Shown: piece after piece, positions 1-9,719 of the stretch
Position numbering within the stretch: the first letter of the stretch is position 1
Layout of the letters: the number at the start of each line of letters is the position of its first letter
From: Shimia thalassica
Lineage (GTDB): Bacteria > Pseudomonadota > Alphaproteobacteria > Rhodobacterales > Rhodobacteraceae
Direction of reading: 5' to 3'
Assembly: GCF_001458215.1 (NCBI RefSeq)
Contig: NZ_CYTW01000002.1
Coordinates: forward strand, 605,384 to 669,383
Length of the DNA: 64,000 nt
Made by a program: the position numbers and the translations under genes
The notes under the pieces: model-generated
The model's database searches: none
What the model was told of the DNA's origin: nothing
The model's input: only the letters and a program-made list of their open reading frames with translations

Positions 1-1
1 A

Positions 2-712
2 CGGCTTCCGGGAATTGCGCCCCTTGATATGGCGGATTGGCTCATTGTTGATGACGCCTATGCCGGTCAGATGGCACGTCGCGAAGACCTGTTGGCCCAG
101 AGCCGTAACAGCGTACTGGCGTTGGATGACAGCGCATTCGAGGCAGCGCAGGAATTGCTCGACCTCGCCTTGGCGCGCCTTTTATCAGGTTATAACAATG
201 ACTTTGTGCGTGAAGGTGATGCGGTTAAATGCCCTGACGAACGTGTCGTAGAGCTGGATTATTCCGATCCTTTCGGCACTTTGGGGCGTTTGACCCAAGA
301 AGATTTTTGCCTGATGGGCAAGCGCGGCGAAGAACATGTCTTGCTCGGGGCGGTTTTGTGTTTTCCGGCCAGCTGGAAACTGTCAGAGAAATTCATGCAG
401 CCGTTGATCGGCATTCATATTCCGGTGGAACCCTATACCGAAGACATCGCCAAGCGGGTTCAGCGTCTGTTTGACGGGGTGCGGTCTGACCGGCCTTTAT
501 GGCGCTTTAACGCCCTGTGGTACGAAGACCCCGAACTGCACCAGCCGCGCTCAGCCTCCGAGCCGCGCCGCGTCGGGGCAGGAAGCGATGAAGGACCGTA
601 TTTCCGAAGCGAGAAACAGTCGATTTTGAAACTGCCAAAGTCAGGCATGGCCGTTTTTTCAATTCATACGTTTGTCGTAAAGCGGGAAGACATGCGCGCG
701 GCTCAACCCTAA
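2..712 (+). CDS. DUF3445 family protein (heme-dependent oxidative N-demethylase-like), 5'-truncated by window edge
   Basis: The frame is open from base 2 and the residues before the first ATG (LPGIAPLDMADW) read as a typical conserved N-terminus of this family, so the gene starts before the window and the ATG at 29 is internal. The family (DUF3445) includes heme-dependent oxidative N-demethylase alpha-type proteins; about 237 codons are visible. Supporting segments are the FPASWKLSEK motif near the middle and the RPLWRFNALWYEDPELHQP segment that follows. The C-terminus carries the conserved RSEKQSILKLP and FSIHTFVV segments. It converges on the flavodoxin gene and the two stop codons overlap by 4 bp. 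Family placement is from motif memory; the true substrate is unknown. Confidence 0.8.
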   Translation, partial: RLPGIAPLDMADWLIVDDAYAGQMARREDLLAQSRNSVLALDDSAFEAAQELLDLALARLLSGYNNDFVREGDAVKCPDERVVELDYSDPFGTLGRLTQEDFCLMGKRGEEHVLLGAVLCFPASWKLSEKFMQPLIGIHIPVEPYTEDIAKRVQRLFDGVRSDRPLWRFNALWYEDPELHQPRSASEPRRVGAGSDEGPYFRSEKQSILKLPKSGMAVFSIHTFVVKREDMRAAQP

Positions 713-1194
713 AATACACCCATCTGCAAACCTGCAGCCATCGCTTGACCAAGATCGCGGCAAGGAGCGAGGTCTGTTTCTGTGAGGTGCTTTTTTGCAA
801 GGATTTGTTCGGGTGTTTGCGCGTGTGTGCAAAGAATGAGTGCGGGCTGCACTTCCCTGAGCCGCCAGCCCGTCGCGATGCGGGCGAGTTGGCGTGCTGC
901 GTTTTCCCCATCGGATCCGGCGCAGATCATCTGCGCATAGGGGCGCCCCTCGATCTGTCCCAGCAGGGGATAGTAGCACCGGTCGAACATCTCTTTCATC
1001 ATGCCCGAAAGCGACGCGAGATTTTCCGGCGCGCAGAATATATACCCTGAGGCCGCCAGCAAATCCGACGGTTCGGTGGATTGTGCCGGCAGGAGATGCA
1101 CTTCTGTTTCCGATCGCGCGGCTTCATAGGCCGCTTCCGCCATCTGGCGGCTGCCACCGGTGCGGGAATGATAGATGATCAGGAGTGCGGGCAT
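709..1194 (-). CDS. Flavodoxin-like / NADPH-dependent FMN reductase family protein
   Basis: A 161-residue cytosolic protein whose N-terminus (LLIIYHSRTGGSRQMAEAA) is the flavodoxin FMN-phosphate loop, preceded by a beta strand. A second flavin-binding segment is YIFCAPENLASLSGMMKEMFDR, comparable with the 60s loop of NAD(P)H-dependent FMN reductases. It probably carries out electron transfer or quinone/flavin reduction; the partner cannot be told. It is a single gene that converges on the DUF3445 gene with a 4-bp overlap of stop codons. The start is an ATG. Confidence 0.85.
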   Translation of the reverse strand: MPALLIIYHSRTGGSRQMAEAAYEAARSETEVHLLPAQSTEPSDLLAASGYIFCAPENLASLSGMMKEMFDRCYYPLLGQIEGRPYAQMICAGSDGENAARQLARIATGWRLREVQPALILCTHAQTPEQILAKKHLTETDLAPCRDLGQAMAAGLQMGVF

Positions 1195-1293
1195 AAAGGA
1201 AGAATATCAGACGCACAGGAAAGAGGAAGAGGGGCAGACGATGCGCGTGCGGCAAGGGCGGCTTTGAGCCCAAAGTGGTCATTGCGCGAAGCC

Positions 1294-2403
1294 TTAACTG
1301 TCCGAACAGAGGTCCAAAACTGTTGTTCTGGAATGAGCGTAAGCCATACGGCATCCATCCGGAGAGAAAGCAACGTGACGCGCGATGACACCCTTGGCAA
1401 CCAATTTCCAACCCTTACGGGTATTTTCCGCATCAATTGCGAATATCCCCTGTTCTTGCCTTGGATATCCCCGACCCCAAACATGCGCGTAAACTCGGTC
1501 CCCGGACAGGTACATGTCAAGATTGCGGTAGCAACCGCAGCCACATGAAAAACAAGCTAAACTTTCTGGGTGTTCTTTCACCCAAGGCCCAGCGGGTAGT
1601 TCGATTTTGGATGCATCGTTTTGCTCAAAATCAATGACCCATGCCGACATTGGCCAATTCTTTTTCTTGGCCATATCTGACCGGTGAGCGTTAGACAGAT
1701 AGGCAAGATACCTTGCGGCTCCTCGATCTTTGGTGACACCGGTTTGAAAGCCTGAAGGCGGGTCAAAGACTGAGGGCCGCTCTAGAACAATACGCCTTGT
1801 ACTGTCACTGTTGATGTACTCCAAAATGGTCCGGCCTAGATCAGTTGCAGCAACTAAGTCCCGGACATCTTTGCTTGAAAAATGGTCTTGTTTCCCGACG
1901 GCTAAAAGCGGCTCGCGACCTTCCGCGAAAGATCGAATGTGGCGAGCCACGAGTTCGTTGGTGCCCTGCTGACAGTCGAAACGGTTGATTGGTTTGGCTG
2001 ATGTTGAACCTTCCAAGGAAACGGTGTTCACAGCCTCGTTTTCTAAATCTAGTCGGTAGTGTGAGCTACCATAACCTCTGGCGTCTGCTTCCGAGGAATG
2101 TCGCAACCCCAAACGCAATGTATCCTCTGAGTAACAACCACCTAGCCGAAACTGATTTGAAGCGCGGCGATCAATCGGTATCGCAAAAAAGACACTTTCG
2201 TTAACGCCATCGGCGAAATCTCTCAAAAAGAGGTCTTTTGTGCCCAACAGTATTAGTTTGTCCTCTGACAACCAGTAAACCGGTTGTTTTCCAGCTATCG
2301 GCTGATGCCTGCCCTGAAGCCCAAATCCAAAATAGGAAAGGGTCATTCCCAGACACAAAATCACCGAGATGCAGATGAGTATCAGCCTAGCTTTCCAAGT
2401 CAT
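1294..2403 (-). CDS. Hypothetical membrane-anchored protein, possibly a beta-propeller
   Basis: Unrecognised 369-residue protein. Residues about 7-28 form one hydrophobic segment (ILICISVILCLGMTLSYFG) without a good cleavage site, so it is probably a signal anchor with the rest in the periplasm. The C-terminus contains VAFSPDGCRMAYAHS, the FSPDG strand signature of TolB/WD40-type propellers. Several Cys residues cluster near residue 280 (CFSCGCGCYRN). The coding sequence is less GC-rich in feel than its neighbours and ends in a Ser-rich tail. It stands alone between the flavodoxin gene and the glnA terminator. Confidence 0.6.
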   Translation of the reverse strand: MTWKARLILICISVILCLGMTLSYFGFGLQGRHQPIAGKQPVYWLSEDKLILLGTKDLFLRDFADGVNESVFFAIPIDRRASNQFRLGGCYSEDTLRLGLRHSSEADARGYGSSHYRLDLENEAVNTVSLEGSTSAKPINRFDCQQGTNELVARHIRSFAEGREPLLAVGKQDHFSSKDVRDLVAATDLGRTILEYINSDSTRRIVLERPSVFDPPSGFQTGVTKDRGAARYLAYLSNAHRSDMAKKKNWPMSAWVIDFEQNDASKIELPAGPWVKEHPESLACFSCGCGCYRNLDMYLSGDRVYAHVWGRGYPRQEQGIFAIDAENTRKGWKLVAKGVIARHVAFSPDGCRMAYAHSRTTVLDLCSDS

Positions 2404-2572
2404 ACGTGAACACTACGTGAGGTTGATTAGCGCCACAATGAGACAATTTTGGTAATGTCCCGAAGGTCAGCTATGTCCCGCAAAGCCGACCTTTAACTGT
2501 CAAGAATGCAGCGTTTAGCTGTCGATGTCCGGTTTGACCGCATAGCAGACTTAGAGCTGAGCCCCACAAATG

Positions 2573-2601
2573 AAAAAGGGCGCCCCTTGAGGCGCCCTTT
2601 T
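2573..2601 (-). terminator. Rho-independent terminator of glnBA
   Basis: A perfect 7-bp stem (GGGCGCC at 2578-2584 with GGCGCCC at 2591-2597) and a 6-base loop, flanked on the minus strand by a T run at 2573-2577. It lies 21 bases beyond the glnA stop codon. A-rich flank on the other side gives it some bidirectional potential. Confidence 0.9.
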
Positions 2602-2622
2602 GAGTCACTGTCCCAGCGTGCT

Positions 2623-4029
2623 TTAGCAGCTGTAGTACATGCCGAATTCGACAGGGTGAGGGGTCGTTTCGTACAGAGTGACCTCTTCCATCTTCAGCTC
2701 GATATAACCTTCGATCTGGTCTTTGGTGAACACGTCGCCAGCCAGCAGGAAGTCGTGATCCGCTTCCAGAGATTCCAGAGCTTCGCGCAGCGAACCACAA
2801 ACTGTTGGGATGCCTTCCAGCTCTTCTGCTGGCAGGTCATACAGGTTTTTGTCCATGGCTTCGCCGGGATCGATCTTGTTCGAGATGCCGTCAAGGCCAG
2901 CCATCAGCAATGCTGCGAAGGCCAGGTAAGGGTTGGCAGCCGGATCAGGGAAACGCGCTTCAACACGTTTGGCTTTGGGCGATTCCGAGAAAGGAATACG
3001 TACACAACCCGAACGGTTTGCAGCCGAGTAGGCGCGCAGAACAGGTGCTTCAAAACCGGGAACCAGACGCTTGTAAGAGTTGGTTGCTGGGTTGGTGAAG
3101 GCGTTCAGCGTTTTCGCGTGCTTCAGGATACCACCGATGAAGTACAGAGCTTCCTGAGACAGATCAGCATATTTGTCGCCAGCGAACAGAGGCTTGCCGT
3201 CTTTCCAGATCGACATGTTCACGTGCATACCTGTGCCGTTGTCGCCGTAGATCGGCTTGGGCATGAAGGTTGCTGTTTTGCCGTAAGACTGAGCAACGTT
3301 GTGGATGATGTACTTATACTTTTGCAGCTCATCCGCTTGCTTGGTCAGAGAGTCAAAGATCAGGCCCAGCTCGTGCTGACAGGACGCCACTTCGTGGTGG
3401 TGTTTGTCAACTTTCATGCCCAGACGCTTCATGGTCGAGAGCATTTCCGAACGGATGTCTTGTGCATCGTCGGTTGGGTTTACCGGGAAATAGCCGCCTT
3501 TGAGACCTGGACGGTGGCCGGTGTTGCCCATTTCGTATTCTGTGTCGGTGTTCCACGATGCGTCGATTGCATCAACTTCGTAGGATACCTTGTTGATTGT
3601 GTTCGAGAAACGAACGTCGTCAAACAGGAAGAATTCAGCTTCCGGACCCATGTAGGCCACATCACCGATACCCGATGCTTTCAGGTAGGCTTCTGCTTTT
3701 TCTGCTGTGCCGCGTGGGTCACGTGCATAGGCTTCGCCTGTGTCGGGCTCAACGATCGAGCAGTGGATCGCGATGGTTTTTTCTGCATAGAACGGATCAG
3801 GATACGCCGAAGTGGTGTCCGGGATCAGTTTCATGTCAGAGTTTTCGATCGACTTCCAACCGGCCACGGACGAGCCGTCGAACATGAAGCCTTCTTCGAG
3901 GAAGTCTTCGTCGACGAGGTCAACGTCTACGGTCACGTGCTGCAACTTGCCGCGTGTGTCTGTGAAACGGATATCTACATATGCCGCTTCTTCGTCTTTG
4001 ATCATCTGGAGAACTGCGTCTGCGCTCAT
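2623..4029 (-). CDS. glnA: Glutamine synthetase type I
   Basis: ATP-dependent ligation of ammonia to glutamate; dodecameric cytosolic GSI. The 468-residue length is normal for the GSI-beta class. Visible signatures are the DGSSVAGW substrate segment near residue 50, the [14 protein letters not shown] metal/substrate motif near residue 210, the ATP-site segment [14 protein letters not shown] near 260, NRSGCVRIP near 340 and the adenylylation loop KNLYDLP with its Tyr near residue 397. Presence of that Tyr implies GlnE-type control. The gene follows glnB at 35 bp on the same strand, so the two are cotranscribed, and a strong terminator follows. Confidence 0.98.
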   Translation of the reverse strand: MSADAVLQMIKDEEAAYVDIRFTDTRGKLQHVTVDVDLVDEDFLEEGFMFDGSSVAGWKSIENSDMKLIPDTTSAYPDPFYAEKTIAIHCSIVEPDTGEAYARDPRGTAEKAEAYLKASGIGDVAYMGPEAEFFLFDDVRFSNTINKVSYEVDAIDASWNTDTEYEMGNTGHRPGLKGGYFPVNPTDDAQDIRSEMLSTMKRLGMKVDKHHHEVASCQHELGLIFDSLTKQADELQKYKYIIHNVAQSYGKTATFMPKPIYGDNGTGMHVNMSIWKDGKPLFAGDKYADLSQEALYFIGGILKHAKTLNAFTNPATNSYKRLVPGFEAPVLRAYSAANRSGCVRIPFSESPKAKRVEARFPDPAANPYLAFAALLMAGLDGISNKIDPGEAMDKNLYDLPAEELEGIPTVCGSLREALESLEADHDFLLAGDVFTKDQIEGYIELKMEEVTLYETTPHPVEFGMYYSC

Positions 4030-4064
4030 TCTCTGGTTCCTTCTGTTTAAAGAAAAGGGTGGGA

Positions 4065-4517
<453 letters not shown>

Positions 4518-4530
4518 CTAAAAAATAGGC

Positions 4531-4550
4531 AAAGTGCGCGAAAAGTGCGC
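4531..4550 (-). promoter_or_regulatory. Two 9-bp direct repeats upstream of glnB
   Basis: AAAGTGCGC occurs at 4531-4539 and again at 4542-4550, an 11-bp period (one helical turn). It sits about 130 bp before the glnB start and about 30 bp before the divergent nnr start. Such spacing fits tandem activator sites; NtrC is the obvious candidate given the genes, but the half-site is not a clear NtrC consensus and no sigma-54 promoter could be recognised. Confidence 0.35.
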
Positions 4551-4576
4551 TGAAATGAATCGCGAAAGATCACAGT

Positions 4577-6175
4577 ATGACCGAATTGCTGACTGCTGCC
4601 CAAATGCGCGCCATTGAACAGGACGCCATCGAGTCGGGCGACGTAACGGGCCTCGCACTGATGGAACGCGCCGGACAGGGTGTGGTCGAAGCGATTTTCG
4701 AGGAGTGGCCGGAGTTGGGCAGCGAGGGGGGCGTTGCCCCCCGTCCTTCGGACTCCCCCCAGAGTATTTCTGAAAAGGTGAAGCATAGGGCCGTCGTTCT
4801 GTGTGGACCGGGTAACAATGGCGGCGACGGGTTTGTCGTGGCGCGGCTGTTGAAAGAGCACGGCTGGGAGGTTGAGGTGTTTCTGTACGGGAACGCCGGG
4901 ACGCTGCCACCGGATGCGAAGATCAATTGTGAAAGGTGGCGCGGCATGGGGGCAATCAACGATTTGTCTGTGCCCAATGCCCTCGCGGATGTGGCGCGGC
5001 CTGACATAATCATAGATGCCGTGTTTGGAACCGGTTTGGCGCGACCCATCGAGGGACGGCTTGCGCAGATTTTACAATCTCTTGGTGCGACGAGGTCACT
5101 CGGTGCGGTCAAAAGTGTTGCTATTGATCTGCCTTCGGGACTTTGTTCGGACAGCGGTCGATCTCTGGGTGTGTTTACAACAGCGGATCTGACTGTCAGC
5201 TTTCATCGTTTCAAGCTGGGGCATGTTCTGGACCGAGGGGCGATGCAGTGTGGCCGTGCCGTCGTAAAAGGTATTGGGCTGGACGATAGGGCCTTTTCTG
5301 TTGAGCGAAAAAGGCAGGTTGTTTTGGAAGCGCGTCCTGCGCAAAGGCTTCACAAGCACTCTGTTGCGCATAAATTCTCGCACGGCCACGCCTTTGTTCT
5401 GTCTGGCGGGGCGGGAAAAACCGGCGCTGCTCGGCTGGCGGCGCGTGGCGCATTGCGCATCGGGGCAGGGCTGGTGACACTCGGGGTTCCCCACGAGGCG
5501 CAGGCCGAAGTCGCAGCGCAGATCACAGCCTTGATGATGCGCGAAGTGGGGGATGCGGGGGCCTTGGCGAAGACGCTGGAGGACGACCGACTGAACGCGC
5601 TTTGCATTGGTCCGGGTTTCGGGGTGTCCGAGACCCAAGCCGCACTTGTTGGTGCGGTTTTGAAGGCGGGGCGGGCCACGGTTCTGGATGCCGATGCGCT
5701 GACGCTCATGTCACGTGATGCAGACCTTTTTGCAGGACTACACGACAAATGCGTCCTGACCCCGCATGCAGGTGAATTTAAACGGCTGTTCCCTGACATC
5801 GCGGAAAAACTGTCTGCCGCGCCGACCAAAGGTCCGGCCTATTCCAAGGTCGACGCCACCCGCGAGGCCGCAAAACGTGCGGGCTGTGTCGTGTTGTTCA
5901 AAGGGGCGGACACGGTGATTGCCGCGCCTGACGGAAGATGTTCAATCAACGCCGCCGTTTATGATCGCAGTGCACCTTGGTTGGCCACAGCCGGGTCTGG
6001 GGACGTGTTGGCCGGGTTTATCACGGGCCTTCTGGCTCGGGGCCTCGCGCCGATGCAGGCTGCGGAAACCGGTGCCTGGCTGCATGTGGAATGCGCCCGC
6101 ACATTCGGCCCTGGCCTGATCGCCGAAGATTTGCCCGAACAGCTGCCTGACGTGTTGCGCAGTCTAGGTGCCTAG
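4577..6175 (+). CDS. nnr: Bifunctional NAD(P)H-hydrate epimerase / ADP-dependent NAD(P)H-hydrate dehydratase
   Basis: Repairs hydrated NADH and NADPH. Two domains in 532 residues: an N-terminal YjeF_N epimerase (about 1-215) with GPGNNGGDGFVVARLL and the GLARPIEG segment, and a C-terminal ribokinase-like dehydratase (about 235-530) with LCIGPGFG, LDADALTL, LTPHAGEF, FKGADTVIA and the anion-hole/catalytic GSGDVLAGF motif. The fused form is the usual bacterial arrangement. Divergent from glnB; the ATG at 4577 is about 170 bp from the glnB start. Confidence 0.95.
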   Translation: MTELLTAAQMRAIEQDAIESGDVTGLALMERAGQGVVEAIFEEWPELGSEGGVAPRPSDSPQSISEKVKHRAVVLCGPGNNGGDGFVVARLLKEHGWEVEVFLYGNAGTLPPDAKINCERWRGMGAINDLSVPNALADVARPDIIIDAVFGTGLARPIEGRLAQILQSLGATRSLGAVKSVAIDLPSGLCSDSGRSLGVFTTADLTVSFHRFKLGHVLDRGAMQCGRAVVKGIGLDDRAFSVERKRQVVLEARPAQRLHKHSVAHKFSHGHAFVLSGGAGKTGAARLAARGALRIGAGLVTLGVPHEAQAEVAAQITALMMREVGDAGALAKTLEDDRLNALCIGPGFGVSETQAALVGAVLKAGRATVLDADALTLMSRDADLFAGLHDKCVLTPHAGEFKRLFPDIAEKLSAAPTKGPAYSKVDATREAAKRAGCVVLFKGADTVIAAPDGRCSINAAVYDRSAPWLATAGSGDVLAGFITGLLARGLAPMQAAETGAWLHVECARTFGPGLIAEDLPEQLPDVLRSLGA

Positions 6176-6365
6176 ACCGGAATCTGAGGGGCGCGCTTTT
6201 CAGTATCCAGCGAGAATACTTCGTTCGCACCCCCCGCGGGGAGATTTCGGCAAAACGAAGCCATGCGCAGAGCCGTTCAAATCTGCTAAACTGTCCCAAA
6301 GCGCGCCGGTGTTCATGACAGCCAAGCCGGATTGCGCCCTTCGGACTTAACAAGTGAGAGATATC

Positions 6366-7508
6366 ATGAAGACACTTCTTCTGTGCGCTGCATTAACCGC
6401 GATTGCCACCACACCAAGCTTTGCCGACTCCGCCAAAAAGATAACGATGGCAAATGGAATTGTGGTGGACAGCGGGCAGGTGTTGCTGGGCGATGCGGTG
6501 AACAAATCAGATACTTTCCTGACAAAGAAAACGGGCGGTTCCCATAACCTCGAATGGGCGCAAAAACAGGCCGAGTTTGTGGTTATTCCCGAGGGCAATG
6601 ATGTTGCCGCGACATTTGCCTCGCAAAACACCGGTAACGACAACGATCGCGCGATCAGCATCGTCGCCATCACCAAAAATGCCAGCCGAAACAAAAGTGC
6701 GACGTCTCAGGCGATCTATGCCGAGGCGGTCCGTGTCAGCCCCAAAAGCGGCAACGCGACAGGCATCGAGGTCGACGCCGCCAATATGGTGCCCAAAGGG
6801 GGGCGGGGTGACGTTAACCCGTTTCAGAACCAGTTGGGGGTTGCCATGGGTGTCTGGGTGGCCAGCGGGGCCGATGCCAAAGTCCATGCACCGACCTATC
6901 CTGCTCAAACGGCTGTGAGTGTGGTAAACAACGGCAACACCTGGGATCAGGGCCTTGTTTTGAAACACAACTCTTTGACACCCACACAATCGGCCCTCAC
7001 CAAGAAAACGGCGGGGCGGGCGATTGAATTGGCCCCCAATCATCATGTGTCGTGGTATTCTAATGCGGACAAGGTGCATGAAGCGGCTGCCATTGTCGGC
7101 CGTAACAGCGGTGCTCTCGAAATCCACGCCGAGCAGAATATTTCAGCAGATGCTGGTCAGGATTTTCTTGTCGCCGCCGAAGATGAAGTCATCGTACAGG
7201 CCGCACGCGTCGCCTTGGATGCCCAAAAGTCGATCCAGATCACAGCGGATGACGCACCAGACAGCTTTGTGCGCATGACCGGCAGGCAATCTGCACAACT
7301 CGAGGCCAGCGGAACCCGCGTCGCGGCGAATGCGGCAGGCCTGTCGGTTGCTGCCATCGCGCAGTCCGGTGGAGAGCCGATTTTCTTTGTCTCCAAAGAA
7401 GACAGCACGCTTTATATCTATAACATTCCGACCAACCCAAAACACGTCAAACGCAACGGTGTCTATGCCGACCCGAAGACCGGCGTGCTCAAGATCAAGC
7501 TTCATTAA
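6366..7508 (+). CDS. Exported hypothetical protein
   Basis: Not recognised. The start is placed at the ATG at 6366, which has GAGAG five bases upstream and gives a clean Sec signal peptide (hydrophobic core LLLCAALTAIA, cleavage after PSFA). The mature part of about 360 residues is rich in Ala, Val, Asn and Ser and has several alternating short strand-like stretches (for example TWDQGLVLKHNSL and EVIVQAARVALDAQ), suggesting a beta-rich periplasmic or surface protein; some phrases recall phage-tail or surface beta-helix proteins but this is weak. The C-terminus GVYADPKTGVLKIKLH looks intact. It stands alone downstream of nnr. Confidence 0.7.
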   Translation: MKTLLLCAALTAIATTPSFADSAKKITMANGIVVDSGQVLLGDAVNKSDTFLTKKTGGSHNLEWAQKQAEFVVIPEGNDVAATFASQNTGNDNDRAISIVAITKNASRNKSATSQAIYAEAVRVSPKSGNATGIEVDAANMVPKGGRGDVNPFQNQLGVAMGVWVASGADAKVHAPTYPAQTAVSVVNNGNTWDQGLVLKHNSLTPTQSALTKKTAGRAIELAPNHHVSWYSNADKVHEAAAIVGRNSGALEIHAEQNISADAGQDFLVAAEDEVIVQAARVALDAQKSIQITADDAPDSFVRMTGRQSAQLEASGTRVAANAAGLSVAAIAQSGGEPIFFVSKEDSTLYIYNIPTNPKHVKRNGVYADPKTGVLKIKLH

Positions 7509-7636
7509 GGGGCGAATTTTGAGCGGTGAATCCGAAGAGCGCACAGGCTTTGGCATCTGATTTCAAAGCTTGTTCCAATATCCGTCATTTGGTGGATTGA
7601 CAGCAAATGCCAGTAACAATAGACAGCCATTTCAGT

Positions 7637-7721
7637 GCGGGTGTGGCGGAATTGGTAGACGCACCAGATTTAGGTTCTGGCGCCGCGAGGCGTGGGGGTT
7701 CGAGTCCCTTCACCCGCACCA
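7637..7721 (+). tRNA. tRNA-Leu (anticodon UAG)
   Basis: An 85-base class II tRNA with CCA encoded. The acceptor arms GCGGGTG (7637-7643) and CACCCGC (7711-7717) pair perfectly. The anticodon stem CCAGA/TCTGG encloses the loop TTTAGGT, giving anticodon TAG. The T-arm GGGGGTTCGAGTCCC and the short variable arm typical of Leu are visible. Confidence 0.97.
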
Positions 7722-7963
7722 TTTTGAAATCATTTGAAATTTCCACCCTTTGCGACGCACGTAGCGTGATGTGATATGGTGTGTTCAACACTTGGTTTCA
7801 CTATGTCATAGAGTTCTGTTCTTCCTGAGACGCTTGTCGAACCGGCGAGGATCAGAATGTAGACCAATGGCCTGTCATCCCCTAGTCTGATGAGTAAGTC
7901 AGTCACTTTGAACCGTTTAGATATTTCGGCTCGATACTCATCGATAAAGGACACACATATTCC

Positions 7964-8500
7964 ATGGACACCCTGAAATCTGTTAAATCGCTTTTTTCCG
8001 GAATGACTGCGGCCGTTTTGGTGCTCGCTGCAACGGCGACTTACGCTGCTGACGAAAACGTTCTGCCAGCCGCCGGCGACAACATCGAGACCTATTGGAG
8101 CGCCAAATTCTGGACGGTCTTCAAGAACAACTCGCGGCGGTCCTGTTTTATTGAGTGGCGCAGCGAGAACAGCGTGGTTCAGGCCGGTTTGACGGTATTT
8201 CAGGACTCTGGCTATCTCGGAGCTTTCCTGAAGGATTTTGAGCCACCCGAAGGTGATCACGTGATTGATATCTCGTTGAACGACAATCTTTATGTGGGCA
8301 ATTCGACCACCGTTTCGCGAACGCTGTCTGGCGGGCTCAAGGGGGGCTACATCGTTTTTGATAATCCGAACTTTGTGAGTGACCTTGAAGAAGCAAGAGA
8401 ATTTGTTGCTTTCCAAGGCTCTCCCTACAAGCTGACGGTGAAGTTAAAGACGCCTCGAAATGCGATTGATCGGGCCCGCGATTGCATGGCGAGTTTTTGA
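7964..8500 (+). CDS. Exported hypothetical protein
   Basis: A 178-residue protein with a Sec signal peptide (core MTAAVLVLAATATYAA, likely cleaved after TYA). I do not recognise the family. The mature part has two Cys (in SCFIEW and RDCMASF) that could form a disulfide, and alternating hydrophobic strands consistent with a small beta-sandwich. It stands alone, about 240 bp downstream of the tRNA gene, with a hairpin after its stop codon. Confidence 0.7.
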   Translation: MDTLKSVKSLFSGMTAAVLVLAATATYAADENVLPAAGDNIETYWSAKFWTVFKNNSRRSCFIEWRSENSVVQAGLTVFQDSGYLGAFLKDFEPPEGDHVIDISLNDNLYVGNSTTVSRTLSGGLKGGYIVFDNPNFVSDLEEAREFVAFQGSPYKLTVKLKTPRNAIDRARDCMASF

Positions 8501-8543
8501 TTAGCCTTTAAGGGTCAGGTTAAATCCGGATAAACTAATGTTC

Positions 8544-8569
8544 GAGCATGACTTTGGGCATGCTCCATT
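8544..8569 (+). terminator. Possible terminator hairpin
   Basis: GAGCATG (8544-8550) pairs with CATGCTC (8559-8565) and is followed by CATTTT. It lies 44 bases after the preceding stop codon. The stem is short and the T run is only four bases, so the call is tentative. Confidence 0.45.
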
Positions 8570-8689
8570 TTCCTAGTTTGGATCGTCACAGAGTTGGGGC
8601 GGCCGGTTTCAGCCACATCCTGGCTCAATCGCGTACGCCATCAGCGGGAACCCTGATAGTGAGGGCAGGTTTGCCGTACTTGGCACCAT

Positions 8690-9652
8690 TCAATCAGTTG
8701 TGCGGCGCAACAGAACAACGTTGTCGAGGATCAGGTTTGATGACCAGATAAACTCGGCGTCTGCGCCAGGCGTATCAAAAACCTCGGCAAAGTTGGTGTA
8801 GGCAGGCTTGTTGGCGACACCAACTGTTTCGTTGGTGAACGTCGTGGCACGTGGCCATGCACCGTCGTCAAATTCTGCTGTCATCCATGCGGGCGGGATG
8901 GGCCAGTGTGCGGCTGAAAAACCGCCACCGTCCGCGACGTCCGAAGTATCGCAAGCCGCGCTGTCGCGCAGGGCACCCTCGACCTTGAGACAACTCACGT
9001 CTTTCAGCGGGGCAGTATAGAAGGTCTGCGCACGCCAGTTGTCATCGCTGAGCAACACGGTTTTGCCCGCGGCGTCCTGAATATGCGCCACAAATCCGCC
9101 GTCGCCAGCGTGGAACGGGCTGCGGGCGTTGGCCTCGGACCCAAGCCCGAGGTTTTCCTCCCAATCGACCATTTTGACCGCGAGGGTCACCGGACGATCC
9201 GCCTTGAACCGAATGACGTTGGAATTGAACGGAACAAAGGGGACGGGATCAACGGCCAGCAACCGACCATTCACGTAAAGCTCGAAATAGTTGTCGGCAA
9301 AGATGTAGGCGGTGAACTCTTCGTGCCCACCTGCGTCTATCATCGGGACAACAGACAAATCGATATCCGCCATGCCTGCAGGTTTGACACCATTGCATTC
9401 GTTATAAAGATCGGTGGCCTTCGGTGCAGTCTGAAACTGTGTATCGGCCGGGACAGTCCAGACTTGGCCATCATCCGACGCAATCGTGCCAACCGCGCTT
9501 ATGCGAGGCGGGCGGCCGCCCAAGGGCGCAAAGTCCAACAGGCCGGGGTGGATCACATCGGCGAGGCCGGTGGTCATGCTGGGTTCTTGAGCCTGAGCCA
9601 AAGATCCAACGGTCGAGAGGCTAATGATCGCGATGGCAGCGGTGTGTTTCAT
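8690..9652 (-). CDS. Exported protein with galactose-binding-like fold
   Basis: The start is placed at the ATG at 9652 because it begins a clear signal peptide (MKHTAAIAIISLSTVGSLAQA), unlike the longer upstream frame, which would run into the preceding gene. The mature part of about 300 residues contains FADNYFELYVNGRLL followed by an IRFKADRPVTLAVKMVDWE-type strand pair and a second NWRAQTF strand; this pattern (an ornamental 'element with Trp/Asn-Gly turn') is typical of jelly-roll domains seen in secreted sugar-binding or sialidase-like proteins. No catalytic motif is seen. It follows the lectin gene at 67 bp and is probably cotranscribed with it. Confidence 0.65.
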   Translation of the reverse strand: MKHTAAIAIISLSTVGSLAQAQEPSMTTGLADVIHPGLLDFAPLGGRPPRISAVGTIASDDGQVWTVPADTQFQTAPKATDLYNECNGVKPAGMADIDLSVVPMIDAGGHEEFTAYIFADNYFELYVNGRLLAVDPVPFVPFNSNVIRFKADRPVTLAVKMVDWEENLGLGSEANARSPFHAGDGGFVAHIQDAAGKTVLLSDDNWRAQTFYTAPLKDVSCLKVEGALRDSAACDTSDVADGGGFSAAHWPIPPAWMTAEFDDGAWPRATTFTNETVGVANKPAYTNFAEVFDTPGADAEFIWSSNLILDNVVLLRRTTD

Positions 9653-9719
9653 ACTGAATGGCCTTTGTTTTGGAACCACACCGCCGAGACTGTTTGCGGT
9701 TATGGGAACACGACTGGGG

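Noticed and set aside
2506..4050. A 514-codon plus-strand open frame across glnA
   Set aside because: It is the antisense shadow of a full, canonical glutamine synthetase gene; no conserved features.
6176..6365. Terminator after nnr
   Set aside because: Short inverted repeats (CCCCGCGGGG) occur, but there is no adequate T run or stem.
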